The notes beneath the pieces are model-generated. The model was given only the letters and a program-made list of their open reading frames with translations. It did not search any database and was not told the origin of the DNA. Made by a program: the position numbers and the translations under genes. Below, one piece after another: positions 1 through 9,967 of a DNA stretch of 64,000 nucleotides. This stretch comes from an uncultured Rubrobacteraceae bacterium. GTDB lineage: Bacteria; Actinomycetota; Rubrobacteria; Rubrobacterales; Rubrobacteraceae. The stretch is taken from the NCBI GenBank assembly GCA_902806065.1, contig CADCVE010000001.1, forward strand, positions 62,001 through 126,000. The letters are read 5' to 3'. The number at the start of each line of letters is the position of its first letter. The first letter of the stretch is position 1.

Positions 1-978
1 CAGCAACAGGCCTTCGCCGAACCCGACGACGTCAGCACGGCGCTCGATGCCGCCGAGCAGTTAATCTACGGTGTCTCAAACCGGCAGATGAAGGAGCATC
101 TCGCGCCCGTATCCGATCTCGCTCCAAGTGCTCTGGAGATGATTCAACGCCTCTACGAGCAAGAGGGAGAGGTCACCGGCGTCGAGAGCGGGTTCGAAGA
201 CCTCGATCGCCTTACTACAGGTTTCCACAAAAGCGACCTCGTAATCCTTGCCGCAAGGCCTGCCATGGGCAAGACGGCTCTAGCCCTTAACATTATCTGG
301 CATGCTGCGGCGGTCAAGGATCTGCCGGTGGCGATCTTCTCCCTGGAGATGAGCAAGGAGCAGCTCGTCCAGCGTCTCATAAGCCAGACCACGCGGATAC
401 GGACGCAAGACTTGAGGAGCGGCAACGTCAAGGCGGAGGACTGGCCCAAGCTCGTGCGCGGGGTGGCGGAGGTGGCTAAAGCGCCGATCTGGATAGACGA
501 CTCCGCCGGCATAACCCTTATGGAGATGCGCGCCAAGGTCCGGCGTCTCGCCAGCCGCCTGAATGCCCAAGGCGAGATTCCCCTCTCGCTCGTCGTCGTC
601 GACTACCTGCAGCTAATGGTGGGGCAGGGGAACCGTTCCGAGAACCGCCAGCAGGAGATATCGGAGATCAGCCGCGGCCTGAAGGTGCTCGCCCGCGACC
701 TCGACGTCCCTGTACTCGCCATCGCGCAGCTCAGCCGCGCCGTCGAAGCCCGCCATGACAAGCGCCCCATGCTCTCCGACCTTCGAGATTCAGGCGCCAT
801 AGAGCAGGATGCGGATATGGTGATGTTCCTCTACCGCGACGAGTACTATAACCCCGACTCTGACGACAAGGGCATAGCAGAGGTAATCGTCGGCAAGCAC
901 CGTAACGGTCCCACCGGCAGAGAGCAATTGGCCTGGCTCGAGCAGTACACCAAATTCGCTTCGCTCGCCCGCAGGTAG
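1..978 (+). CDS. dnaB: Replicative DNA helicase DnaB, C-terminal part (truncated at window start)
   Basis: Frame open from base 1; Walker A 'ARPAMGKTALALNI', 'SLEMSKEQLVQRL', 'VVVDYLQLM', 'DLRDSGAIEQDADMVMFLYR'. Confidence 0.97.
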   Translation, partial: QQQAFAEPDDVSTALDAAEQLIYGVSNRQMKEHLAPVSDLAPSALEMIQRLYEQEGEVTGVESGFEDLDRLTTGFHKSDLVILAARPAMGKTALALNIIWHAAAVKDLPVAIFSLEMSKEQLVQRLISQTTRIRTQDLRSGNVKAEDWPKLVRGVAEVAKAPIWIDDSAGITLMEMRAKVRRLASRLNAQGEIPLSLVVVDYLQLMVGQGNRSENRQQEISEISRGLKVLARDLDVPVLAIAQLSRAVEARHDKRPMLSDLRDSGAIEQDADMVMFLYRDEYYNPDSDDKGIAEVIVGKHRNGPTGREQLAWLEQYTKFASLARR

Positions 979-1663
979 GCCCTCTAGTTGGTCCAGAGTT
1001 AATCCTACCCCCGGACCGTGCCACGCTCTCGATCCCACGACGACCCGCGCGATCGCTGGTCGCACACTAACCGCGCAGCGATACCACAAAAACGATTACC
1101 ACCTGTTAATACACATGACCCCTTCGATGGCGACTCATCCCTTGTGTCGAAACATCCCAGGGCGCGCAAACACTATATGCCGGTACAACTTGCACAGAAA
1201 GAACATCGTGAGGAAGTCAGGCAGCCTCGAAGCGGTTGTTCGACACTACCATGCTATAACCGCGGGTCTGCGGTTGATGACTTCTCTTACTATTGTGGTT
1301 ATGGTCGACAATGACCGCAAAGGCGTCGAAGACCCAACGCATGCCGAACCAGACCCGGCTTCGCCCGTTCTCTATGGTCGTATCCCGCAGACCGTCCTTC
1401 GCCGGAAGTGCCATGCTTGCGCTTGCCACCTTGACAGAGGTGCGGAGATGCCATTGCCACGTGCGCTGAGCGCTCTAAGGGGTGTCTTGGCGTTAATACA
1501 TAAACCTTAGAGCAAGCTGTGAGAATCATAAGGATATTCATAGGAAAGCGAGGTTCATACTTTTGGTGGCGTGAAATCAACCTTTCGGAGGATGGTACAT
1601 CGGGGGGTGAGGGGCGATCATCTGAGCAGTCGTTAGCAAGCTCCAACGAGGAGGTAATGAAAG

Positions 1664-2293
1664 ATGAGGAAGTTTATGATGTTGGGAGCGCTCGTGGCGC
1701 TGGTGGTGGCCGCGCTGGCCCTTCCCGCCCTTGCGCAGGACCGCGGTTTCAGCTTCGAGGATCGCGAGGACTACTACGAGGACCTCTGGAATAGCTACGA
1801 GGACCGCTACGAGGACAGCGCGGGTTGGGACGCCTTCGAGGACCGCTACGAGGACGGCTTCGAGGAGGAAGGATTCCTCGCCTTCGGTAATGACTTCGCG
1901 GACGAGGGCTTCTTCTTCGGTAGGGAAGACTTCGAGGAGGAAGGTTTCTTCTTCGGCGAAGACTTCGAGGACGGGTTCTTCTTCGACGAGGACGATTTCG
2001 ACGGAAGCGGTTCCGACAGCGGGATCAACCAGTCCTTCGAGCAGGACGCCGAGAGCGGCGACGTCAACCAGTCGTTTGAGGTTTCCAACACGGGCGACAA
2101 CTCCAACCAGTGCGTAGGACTCAACAGCGTCGTCAACACCGGCAACATCCAGAATCAGAGTGGCTTCATCCAGTACGGTTCCGAGATCGGTGACTTCGAG
2201 CAGGATGACATCGGCTCCAACATCAACGTGAATGGCAACTCGACGACGACTTGCGATCAGCAGGTCAACCAGGCCGCGGCGGCGGGGCGGTAG
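1664..2293 (+). CDS. Secreted acidic protein (signal peptide, D/E/F-rich repeats, N/Q-rich C-terminal part)
   Basis: RBS GAGGAGG, signal peptide MRKFMMLGALVALVVAALALPALAQ, repeats FEDR.EDYYEDL / EEGFFFGEDFE, then INQSFEQ..GDVNQSFE..NTGDNSNQ. Confidence 0.8.
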   Translation: MRKFMMLGALVALVVAALALPALAQDRGFSFEDREDYYEDLWNSYEDRYEDSAGWDAFEDRYEDGFEEEGFLAFGNDFADEGFFFGREDFEEEGFFFGEDFEDGFFFDEDDFDGSGSDSGINQSFEQDAESGDVNQSFEVSNTGDNSNQCVGLNSVVNTGNIQNQSGFIQYGSEIGDFEQDDIGSNINVNGNSTTTCDQQVNQAAAAGR

Positions 2294-2306
2294 GTAAGCG
2301 CTCGTT

Positions 2307-3224
2307 ATGCTGAAGCCTATGCTAAAGCTGATCCGCAATAGAGGCCGGGGCTTAAAAGCCCCGGCCCTCGCTGCTCGTCCGAACCTTTTTACGCGCCTCT
2401 TGCGCTCGACCCGTGGGTACGCGTTTCTGGGCGTCAGCGTGTCCGTGGCCGCCGTGGTGGTTGTCTCGCTCCTCACCTGGCTGTCTGGCTATGTAGATAA
2501 TGCCATCGGCCGTCCGACCGAGGTGGTCAAGCGCGTACTCCCCGGGGTGCTGGAGCAGGTGGACGACCAACTGGCGACGCTGATCGGTGCGGAGGATGAA
2601 GGGACTTTGCAAGGGGCCGTGCTACGGAGCGCGCGCGATGGCCTGGCCACCGTAAGCTCCGTCCTCCCGCGGCCCGGAACGCCCCGCGAGGCCGCCGCTG
2701 CCAACCGGTCAACCAACGCCCCCAGCGACCCGCAGTCATCATCCGGTCCCACCACCTCTCCAAGATCTCAGGCGGCGACTTCCACCTCCGCCGGAAGCGT
2801 CTCCCCAACCACAAACGAGCCTTCGCCGAAGACGGCGGAGGAGACGCCATCTCAAGGGTCGAGCGAGACACCGCCGTCCGACGGGGCGAGCGAGGAGCCG
2901 GCATCCGCAACGCAAGAGCCACCTCCGCAGAACGCTTCCCCCCAGGAGCCGTCGCCGGAGACGCCTCCGCAAGAGACACCTCCACAAGAGGCGCCTCCGC
3001 AAGAGACACCTCCACAAGAGACACCTCCGCCGCCTATAACGGAAGATCCTCCCCCGCCGGTGACACCAACGCCGCCGGGGGAAGTTCCGGTTCCGCCACC
3101 TGTCACGGAAGCTCCCCCGCCTGTGACGGAAGTCCCACCACCCCTCACGGAAACTCCACCCCCCGCGGCGGGTGAGCCGCCTCTCGTGGTGGATCAACCG
3201 CCACCGACGCCAACAGGCGTATAG
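2307..3224 (+). CDS. Single-pass membrane protein with Pro/Glu-rich repetitive tail (start uncertain, probably downstream of 2366)
   Basis: TM segment GYAFLGVSVSVAAVVVVSLLTWL followed by PPQETPPQEAPPQETPPQ and PPPVTE repeats. Confidence 0.65.
   Translation: MLKPMLKLIRNRGRGLKAPALAARPNLFTRLLRSTRGYAFLGVSVSVAAVVVVSLLTWLSGYVDNAIGRPTEVVKRVLPGVLEQVDDQLATLIGAEDEGTLQGAVLRSARDGLATVSSVLPRPGTPREAAAANRSTNAPSDPQSSSGPTTSPRSQAATSTSAGSVSPTTNEPSPKTAEETPSQGSSETPPSDGASEEPASATQEPPPQNASPQEPSPETPPQETPPQEAPPQETPPQETPPPPITEDPPPPVTPTPPGEVPVPPPVTEAPPPVTEVPPPLTETPPPAAGEPPLVVDQPPPTPTGV
2343..2366. terminator. Perfect 11-bp hairpin GGCCGGGGCTT-AA-AAGCCCCGGCC (terminator-like)
   Basis: Perfect inverted repeat about 50 nt after the stop of the 1664 CDS; no clear U-tract. 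Confidence 0.6.
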
Positions 3225-3459
3225 GCACAAAGGGCTTGCATCTTCAAGGGCAAGTCACCTTTTTGGATCTGTATTTTGCTCGATCCGAGCAGGTTCGCCG
3301 TATTCACGTTTTCCTTGTTTCCCCGTTCACCTGCGATGCCAGTTCGTTACTGTCGCTGGTGGTCTCGCTGCCCGGAGATCCTTACATAAGCAGAAAGAAA
3401 TGGGCCTCTGTGCGTATGCGACCGGCGGTCTGCTCAGCGTTCGCCATATCCATGAAAAC

Positions 3460-3503
3460 TCATAAGTTGTTCACAGGCCGATCATAGCCTTGAGGTCCAG
3501 ACT
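3460..3503 (+). promoter_or_regulatory. TCATARG 11-bp direct-repeat motif (3 units) plus CAGACT
   Basis: TCATAAGTTGT|TCACAGGCCGA|TCATAG-N10-CAGACT. Confidence 0.75.
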
Positions 3504-3680
3504 AGTGAGTAAGAGGTCGAGGAGCTCAAAGAAGCAGCAGTCGCCTCGTAACCTCCAGTCGTGAACGACGACGCGCACGAGAAGGTAATGGACCGGAAGG
3601 AGAGCCAGAGGCTGGAAAAACGCGAACAGGCTTCCGTAAAAGCGATCCGCCGAGGGTCAGTGAGTAAAGGAGATCTAGAA

Positions 3681-3980
3681 GTGAGACGTATGAAGTTGAT
3701 TCTTTCGTTGGCCGCCGTTCTGGCGACAATGGCAGCAACCGCCGTCCCCGCTAACGCCGCCGACCGCGACTACTACACCAACTACGATCGCGACGGGCTT
3801 TACTACGAGTCCTATGAAGACCTGGCGGATTACCGTGAGGACTACTACGAGGACCTGGAGGATTACTACGAGGATTCCTCCGACTACTCTTCCTACAGCT
3901 TCCCTTACTACTCTCCCTACGGTTTCTACCCTCCCTTCTACGGCTACTCTCCCTCCCTCCCCTACAACTTCCGGGACTGA
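3681..3980 (+). CDS. Small secreted Tyr/Asp-rich protein
   Basis: RBS AAAGGAG before GTG 3681; signal peptide KLILSLAAVLATMAATAVPANA; YEDLEDYYEDSSDYSSYSFPYYSPYGF low-complexity mature part. Confidence 0.7.
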   Translation: MRRMKLILSLAAVLATMAATAVPANAADRDYYTNYDRDGLYYESYEDLADYREDYYEDLEDYYEDSSDYSSYSFPYYSPYGFYPPFYGYSPSLPYNFRD

Positions 3981-4068
3981 GCCACCGCCGCGAGAGGCGG
4001 ACCTCCGAAGAGGGCCGTCTCCGTATGGTTCCGGCCTGATACCCGCATCCTTCGAAGGAGGTCGAGCA

Positions 4069-4650
4069 ATGAAAGCCAGTGTCAAGGCGCTTCCGTTCCG
4101 CCAGAGAGCTTTATGGCGCGCGGTATTGAACAGGTACTGTGGGCATATCGTAGGGAGGGCTCCGGTAGAGCTTCGAGGGGAGTTAACCGGGCGCATCCTG
4201 GCTCTCCCGGGCGTAACCGAGGGGCGGAGCACTGTCCCGGGAGTGGAAGGAGCCAGAGCTTTCCTGCTCGAACCGGAATACGCCGGGGGACCAACGGAAG
4301 CATACCTTTCGGGAGGAGAGTTTGCCTTCCTCAATCCTCTCTTTGACGGTGCCCCGCACCTAGCCCTGCCACGTGAGCTGAGCGACGAAGCCGTGGCGAA
4401 GGGATGGGGTGAGTTGCACCCCGTCACGGGCGTCTGGGGCGTCCCACCCATTGCCTTCATGGCATACGACCCGAGAGACGAAGAGGAGTTGGAGGCCGTG
4501 TGGAGCATAGCCCTGGCATCCTACGAGTTCGCCCGCAGCAAACGGGAAACCTCGCCGGACGAGGCGGGTTGTGGTGAGGAGGAGACGCTCCTGCCACGGC
4601 CTGCCTTTGCTGGCGCGGTGGCGTCTTCGAGTGGCGAGGAAAGGACCTGA
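4069..4650 (+). CDS. Luciferase-domain (DUF5519-like) protein
   Basis: RBS GAAGGAGG; C-terminal 'GWGELHPVTGVWGVPPIAFMAYDPRDEEELEAVWSI' typical of the family. Confidence 0.6.
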   Translation: MKASVKALPFRQRALWRAVLNRYCGHIVGRAPVELRGELTGRILALPGVTEGRSTVPGVEGARAFLLEPEYAGGPTEAYLSGGEFAFLNPLFDGAPHLALPRELSDEAVAKGWGELHPVTGVWGVPPIAFMAYDPRDEEELEAVWSIALASYEFARSKRETSPDEAGCGEEETLLPRPAFAGAVASSSGEERT

Positions 4651-4830
4651 ACCCCTGCTAAGGCACGGCTGTAAAGTACCCGCCAGCCGGACCAAGACGT
4701 GTATATGCTGCGTTCCGTCAACGCCGGAAACTTGCACGCGGTACGCGCCAGGAGCTTTATTAGGGGTGGTCTCGGGACTCTTCGTGCTACGCTTGTTTGC
4801 ATGGCTCGAAAGTTCGCGAGCGAGGGCGCG

Positions 4831-6069
4831 ATGAGTGGCAATCCCGTGGCCGGTATCTCCAAGACCCGGTCAACAGACTCCACTCGGCGCCGCGAGCAGC
4901 ATCGTCAACGGCCTAGCCGTAGACTACGTGGCATCGACGTGGCCCGCGCCATCGCGGTGGTGGGCATGGTGATGGTCCACTTCGGGCCGACCCCCGCGCC
5001 GGACACCGCGCTCGGCAACCTCTACGGCCTCTCCCACGGACGCGCCTCGGTGCTGTTCGTGTTGCTGGCCGGGGTAGGGGTGGCGCTGCTCGTTAGTGAC
5101 CGCAGAGACCACTCGGGCCAGCGGTCTGCGCGGTCGCCTGCTCTCTTTCGTGGGCGGCTGGTCTTGCGGGGGGCGATGTTGCTGCCGTTGGGGCTGTGGT
5201 TGGAGGGGCTCGATCACGGGGCGCTCGTGATCCTGCAATATTACGCGATCTACTTCCTGTTTCTGGCGCTGGTCCTCACCGTCCCGGATAGGTGGTTGCT
5301 GGTGGGTGGAGCTGCCGTGCTCGTCGGCGGCCCGCTCGTCTACCTCTGGGCCCAGTCGCTCGCGCCGGAGTTGTTCGCTAGAGGGGAGACCGCCTCTCTC
5401 GACGATCCCGTAGGCAAGATCCTCGACGATCTGTTGCTCACGGGGGCATACCCGCTGGCCGTCTGGGCGACCCCGCTACTTATCGGGATGTGGATCGGAC
5501 GGCGGGATCTGTCAGCTACACCGGTGCGCTGGTGGCTGCTTATCTTCGGGCTGACCGTCGCTGCGGGCTCGGCGGTCGCCGCGGCTCTCGCTACCAACGG
5601 ACTCGCCGCGAGCTTTGCCTTTGACGGGCTGTCACCCGGCGAGCAACCGGGCGGGTTCGCCAGTCTACTGACGGACAGGCCGCACAGTCAGATGCCGCTA
5701 TGGATGCTGGGTTCGGTCGGTTCGGCCTGCGCGGTGCTCGGCGGGATGCTGCTGCTCGCCGACCTGCTGCCGCGGGTGACGTGGCCGCTGGCCGCCACCG
5801 GCCAGATGGCGCTCACCGTGTATGTTAGCCACCTGCTGCTGCTCGCTGCTTACCCGGAGCTGCTGAGGAGCACGGAGGTCCCGGCGGCATTCCTCACCGT
5901 CGGCGTATTCATGCTGCTCGCCGTGGCCGCCTGCACGCTCTGGCGGAGGGTGCTTCCGCGCGGTCCACTCGAAGCTGCTCTCACCGCGCCGTGGTGGGCT
6001 CTCGAACATCTCGTCCAACTGGTCCGCCGGCTCTCAAACGGTCGCGGCAGACCCGGTTCTCGCCGATAA
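4831..6069 (+). CDS. DUF418 / heparan-alpha-glucosaminide acetyltransferase-like multipass membrane protein
   Basis: 'RRLRGIDVARAIAVVGMVMVHFGP', many TM segments; start codon uncertain. Confidence 0.7.
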   Translation: MSGNPVAGISKTRSTDSTRRREQHRQRPSRRLRGIDVARAIAVVGMVMVHFGPTPAPDTALGNLYGLSHGRASVLFVLLAGVGVALLVSDRRDHSGQRSARSPALFRGRLVLRGAMLLPLGLWLEGLDHGALVILQYYAIYFLFLALVLTVPDRWLLVGGAAVLVGGPLVYLWAQSLAPELFARGETASLDDPVGKILDDLLLTGAYPLAVWATPLLIGMWIGRRDLSATPVRWWLLIFGLTVAAGSAVAAALATNGLAASFAFDGLSPGEQPGGFASLLTDRPHSQMPLWMLGSVGSACAVLGGMLLLADLLPRVTWPLAATGQMALTVYVSHLLLLAAYPELLRSTEVPAAFLTVGVFMLLAVAACTLWRRVLPRGPLEAALTAPWWALEHLVQLVRRLSNGRGRPGSRR

Positions 6070-6523
6070 GAGCTGTCCCAAGGGGACGATACAGGCACCC
6101 GCACGCACGAGGGCTGACGAACGCGGGCGAAGCCGTTGAGCGTGCATTTTCTGAAAGTTGCGATCCTATCCCGGAGCGTGCAGCCCATTACCGTCTACAA
6201 GACGCCTTTCTCCGCCTCCTCCTACGCGCGGCGTACCTTCTTGTTCGCGGGACGGCGTGGTCGCTGGCCGATTAAGCTACCTCGATGCTCTGAAGTTCCC
6301 GAGGCCGCTCCGGGTTTGCTCTAATTAGCAGATTGCGGAAGCAGGTTGCGGAAGAATTGACCTTCCAAAACCCGCGCTTTTGGCATTCAGCTTTAGCGCG
6401 GCGCTGTGAGCTGTGCTGAGAAATATCGAAATACCGCGAGTAACTACAGCAGCCCGAGAGTTCTGGCTGGCCGTCTTGCCGGGAGACGGCGCCGCGACAA
6501 CCGGAACCTTCTCTCGCCGCGAG

Positions 6524-7456
6524 TTAGTCATAAACCGTACCGTCGGGCATGGTGGCGCCTTCGAGGGACGCGGTTTGCTCCTCCAACTCTTCTACGGTAA
6601 TTCCCGTGGCGCCCTCAAGGTTGGTGCCGCTCAGGTCTGCATCGGTCAGGTCGGCGCCGGTGAGATCCGCTCCGCTCAGGTCGACTTGCCGCAAGCTGGT
6701 ACTCAACAGGGTGGCTTGATTCAGGTCAGCTTGCCGCAGGCTCGTACCCGCTAAATTAGCATCGGACAGGTTGGCCCGACGCAATACAGACTCGGACAGG
6801 CTGATACGCAGCACCGTGGCGTTCGACAGGTCGGTCTCTGTCAGGTCGGTACCTTCAAGGTAGTCGATCAGGGTCAGGTCAGCCTCGCTCAGGTTGGCAT
6901 TGGCGAGGCTAACGACCGGCTCGACGTCAGTGCCAGGTACTCTACTACCGGCCAATCCCGACTCGGCCAGGAACTCCACGACGCTCCGTCTTTGCTCTCC
7001 GTCAGCCCGCCTCAACAACGCCAACGTGCGCGCTCGCGCCAGGTAACGTGCCTCGTCGTTTTCTTCGGAGTCGAGCAGATCTTCGTCGATGAGCAGGGTC
7101 CCCATCTCTTCGAGGTACGTCTGTAACCTCTCCTCCTGTGCGCGCTGGTCTTCCGCCTCTATCTGCGCCTTGGCGCGATTCTCCTCGGTCTGCACTTGCC
7201 GGTTGTTCTGTGCCTCGTTGAAGAAGAGCGCGCCGAACCCGAGCATTGCCGGGACGATTAGGAGCTGCAGCCAGTCCCAGACCGTTTTGTCGCCGAACCC
7301 CGTACGTTCCCAAGCCCTACCCCGACGAGTCCTCTGCTGTTGTCCCTCCCCCGGCCCCGCACTCGTCCGCTTCCGTGTTTTCCGCTCCACGAAATGCCTC
7401 CACGTTGCTCTGTTGCGCTCCGACAGCCATGCGCTTACCTCATGCCATCTACGCAA
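6524..7456 (-). CDS. Membrane-anchored pentapeptide-repeat protein
   Basis: TM 'WLQLLIVPAMLGFGALFF', coiled coil, then A(D/N)LS pentapeptides (ANLSEADLTLIDYLEGTDLTETDLSNA...). Confidence 0.85.
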   Translation of the reverse strand: MRRWHEVSAWLSERNRATWRHFVERKTRKRTSAGPGEGQQQRTRRGRAWERTGFGDKTVWDWLQLLIVPAMLGFGALFFNEAQNNRQVQTEENRAKAQIEAEDQRAQEERLQTYLEEMGTLLIDEDLLDSEENDEARYLARARTLALLRRADGEQRRSVVEFLAESGLAGSRVPGTDVEPVVSLANANLSEADLTLIDYLEGTDLTETDLSNATVLRISLSESVLRRANLSDANLAGTSLRQADLNQATLLSTSLRQVDLSGADLTGADLTDADLSGTNLEGATGITVEELEEQTASLEGATMPDGTVYD

Positions 7457-7546
7457 TCATACGGGAGACCGCGAGCGTGCGGCTTACGAGCGAGGCACCC
7501 GGCCCGCGTCCCGCGCGGACCGAATGCCTCATGAGGACCTCTGGGC

Positions 7547-8410
7547 TTATCCGTAAGTGGTATCGAGCGCGATGTCGAACGTCGCCGCGTAGCCCTCTCC
7601 AGCCGGGGTCAACGCGAGCGTCAGCTCTTCCCCGCCGCCCTGGTAGATGCCATCGGTGGCGTTCCTCTGGTCGCGTTCCCCCTTCTCGGCATACGGGCCC
7701 TGGGCGAAGACCTCATCCGAGAGAGCGTCGTCGAAGTACAACTGCGACGTGAACTCGTAGCCCTGCTGGGACTCGGCGCTGTCACGGATCGTGAAGTGGA
7801 TGTGGACGGCCCTGCCCTGGTACCAGCCGGGGTAGATCGTCGTGAACCTCGCGGTCCCGTTTTCGTCCGTCAGTTGATACCCGCGCAGGAACGTCGCCCC
7901 CGTGGTGTCGAAATCCCCGGCGGCGTTATCCTGGACACCCGAATACTCACCCAGAGCGTCGCAGTGCCAGACGTCCACTAAAGCGCCGGCCAGAGGACCG
8001 CAGGCTGAGATATCGCCGCCGTCTATCCGCGAGACGTTAAACGTCAGCTCGAACGGGATACCCTCCCTCTCCTCCCGGATGTCCGAGCGTTCGAGGCCCG
8101 TGTCCACGTAGTATGGTCCCTCCGTCTGCTCGGGCTTTACCACGCAGGTAGTAGAGGCCGTCTCCGCTGCCGCCCCGGTCGTCTCGGCAGCGGTCGACGC
8201 GGTAGTAGACGCGCCTGTCGACTCACCCGAGCCGGACTGCTCGCCACCGCCGCAACCCGCGAGGGTCAGGGCCGCCGCCGTCGAGCCCATGAGGCCGAGC
8301 ATCTCCCGTCGGGTGAGGTAGCGAATCCTCGGAACTTCGTTTGCGGGGTCTCTCTCTATCATGTTTGCCTCCTCTTTCTCCTGGTTGATCTTTGACACTA
8401 TTCTTTGCAT
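7547..8410 (-). CDS. Intradiol ring-cleavage dioxygenase-like protein with signal/lipobox
   Basis: 'LTRREMLGLMGSTAAALTLAGCGGG'; 'PEQTEGPYYVD', 'VDVWHCDALGEYSG', 'GRAVHIHF'. Confidence 0.85.
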   Translation of the reverse strand: MQRIVSKINQEKEEANMIERDPANEVPRIRYLTRREMLGLMGSTAAALTLAGCGGGEQSGSGESTGASTTASTAAETTGAAAETASTTCVVKPEQTEGPYYVDTGLERSDIREEREGIPFELTFNVSRIDGGDISACGPLAGALVDVWHCDALGEYSGVQDNAAGDFDTTGATFLRGYQLTDENGTARFTTIYPGWYQGRAVHIHFTIRDSAESQQGYEFTSQLYFDDALSDEVFAQGPYAEKGERDQRNATDGIYQGGGEELTLALTPAGEGYAATFDIALDTTYG

Positions 8411-8830
8411 TGCCTACACACTCCCGTGAGTTGACCCGGCGATTTATACATACATGCCCCCTCCTCATCCGTTACTCGTGCTCACAAGACCATTGTTCAG
8501 GGGAAAGCATTGATTTGCCTATGAGGGGGTTAAGGATTTTCATAGACTGCGTGACAAACGGCTTGCGCCTACCCTCCTCGTCGAGCACGTAGTAGGACGA
8601 AACGCCTTACCGAACCCGATTCACGAGCAACCCTCCTAGTCAGGTTGCTCATCCGGATCAGCGATCCCAAGAGGTTCCGAGCGAACCGCGGGACGATAAA
8701 AACGTGGTCATCCTCGAAAGGAGCGGCGACTATCACTATCCATTACCGGTACTTCGGGTGCTACTGGGATACTATCCTGATGGCGTATTTATAGCGTAGA
8801 AATATCGCTAATCGGATACGCGCTAATCGA

Positions 8831-9646
8831 TCAAACCAGAGCCACGGGGCGGCACCAGCCGCCGCTCGCGCCTTGCACCTTCACCGGGAAGCAGGAGACT
8901 TTGAAGCCGGTGGGACGTGGAATCTTGTCCAGGTTCGCGAGCTTCTCTATCTGACAATACTCCCGCTCTATCCCGGCAAAGTGGGCTTCCCAGATGACCC
9001 GCCCGTCTCCGGTCTTCTCGAACTCTTTGGCCATGTCCGCAAACTTGCGGTCGAAGCCGTAAGCGTCTATGCCTATGACTTTGATCCCCTGCTCGACGAG
9101 CCACAGGGTGGACTCGCGGGTCATCCCTGGTTGCTCGAAGTACTCTTCGCTCCCCAGGTACCGGTCGCGGCCCGTCATTAGCATCACTATGTCCAGGGGT
9201 TTGAGCGAGTATTCGATGCGCCGCAACGCCTCCCGAAGGTCGTCTGCGCCGATCTTCTCCCCGGGCTGCTTGTGGCGCAGATCCAGGACTACCCCGTCGG
9301 AGAAGAACCATTCGAGAGGCAGCTCGTCTATCTTTCTGGCGGGCCTGCCCTCGGACTCCGGGCCGTAGTGCCACGGCGCGTCGACGTGCGTGCCCGCGTG
9401 GGTGATCGCGGTTACCTCCTCGAAGGCGGCTCCCTTACCCCTGGAGTGGACGAGGTCTTCTTCTGTCGCCCCGAAGGTCGCCTTGATCCAGTCCAGACCC
9501 TCACCCTCGTGTGTGAGGTAGCGCACCTTTGGCTTCCACGGCTCATGCGGAGCATCGGGGACTATGCTGACGCCGAGGTCTATCAAGGCACCGTAGGTAA
9601 AGCTCCGCGCTTCGTTGTGATCAGTCTGGAAATCGCTCACCGTCAC
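8831..9646 (-). CDS. Cyclase family protein (kynurenine formamidase-like)
   Basis: 'TAITHAGTHVDAPWHYG' metal-binding motif, 'VVLDLRHKQPGEKI'. Confidence 0.85.
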   Translation of the reverse strand: MTVSDFQTDHNEARSFTYGALIDLGVSIVPDAPHEPWKPKVRYLTHEGEGLDWIKATFGATEEDLVHSRGKGAAFEEVTAITHAGTHVDAPWHYGPESEGRPARKIDELPLEWFFSDGVVLDLRHKQPGEKIGADDLREALRRIEYSLKPLDIVMLMTGRDRYLGSEEYFEQPGMTRESTLWLVEQGIKVIGIDAYGFDRKFADMAKEFEKTGDGRVIWEAHFAGIEREYCQIEKLANLDKIPRPTGFKVSCFPVKVQGASGGWCRPVALV

Positions 9647-9882
9647 TCCTTAAAGTGAGTACGCGTCCGAAAGAACCGGTACTTCCAGGCGCATCTTACA
9701 CTTTTTCGTCTTTCACCTTGCTCCTGGTGACATGGAACCCGTATCGGGCCTACCCGATGTAATTGACGGACATGAGAGCGTTTAGGTCCCGGGGATTCTC
9801 ACGCGCGCCGCCGTCTCAAATGCCTCCGGTAGACCTCCAGTCCCTGGATGGTAGCGCTCTCGAAAACCTTTCCTATGAGAAC

Positions 9883-9926
9883 TCATAAGGTCGCCAAAGG
9901 ACACTCATAGGCTCGCGGTCCAGACT
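9883..9926 (+). promoter_or_regulatory. TCATARG 11-bp direct-repeat motif (outer units conserved) plus CAGACT
   Basis: TCATAAGGTCG|CCAAAGGACAC|TCATAG-N10-CAGACT, 42 nt before GT39 start. Confidence 0.7.
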
Positions 9927-9967
9927 TCCGAGGAAGACGCACGAACAAGGGCGGCAAGAGGAGGAAC

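Noticed and set aside
1018-1510. Overlapping plus-strand ORFs 1018..1314 and 1115..1510 after dnaB
   Set aside because: No RBS, no recognisable domain, arginine/proline-rich composition typical of chance ORFs in high-GC DNA.
1577-2476. 299-aa minus-strand ORF opposite the acidic protein
   Set aside because: L/V/E pattern is the mirror of repetitive GAG/GAC codons on the plus strand.
2960-3030. Possible minisatellite/CRISPR-like array CCTCCGCAAGAGACA
   Set aside because: In-frame PPQET coding repeats, no unique spacers.
3236-3487. ORF ending ...KTHKLFTGRS
   Set aside because: The tail is spelled by the TCATARG regulatory repeat (the same happens at the end of the 12116 CDS, ...THKLFIGRS); the rest lacks coding character.
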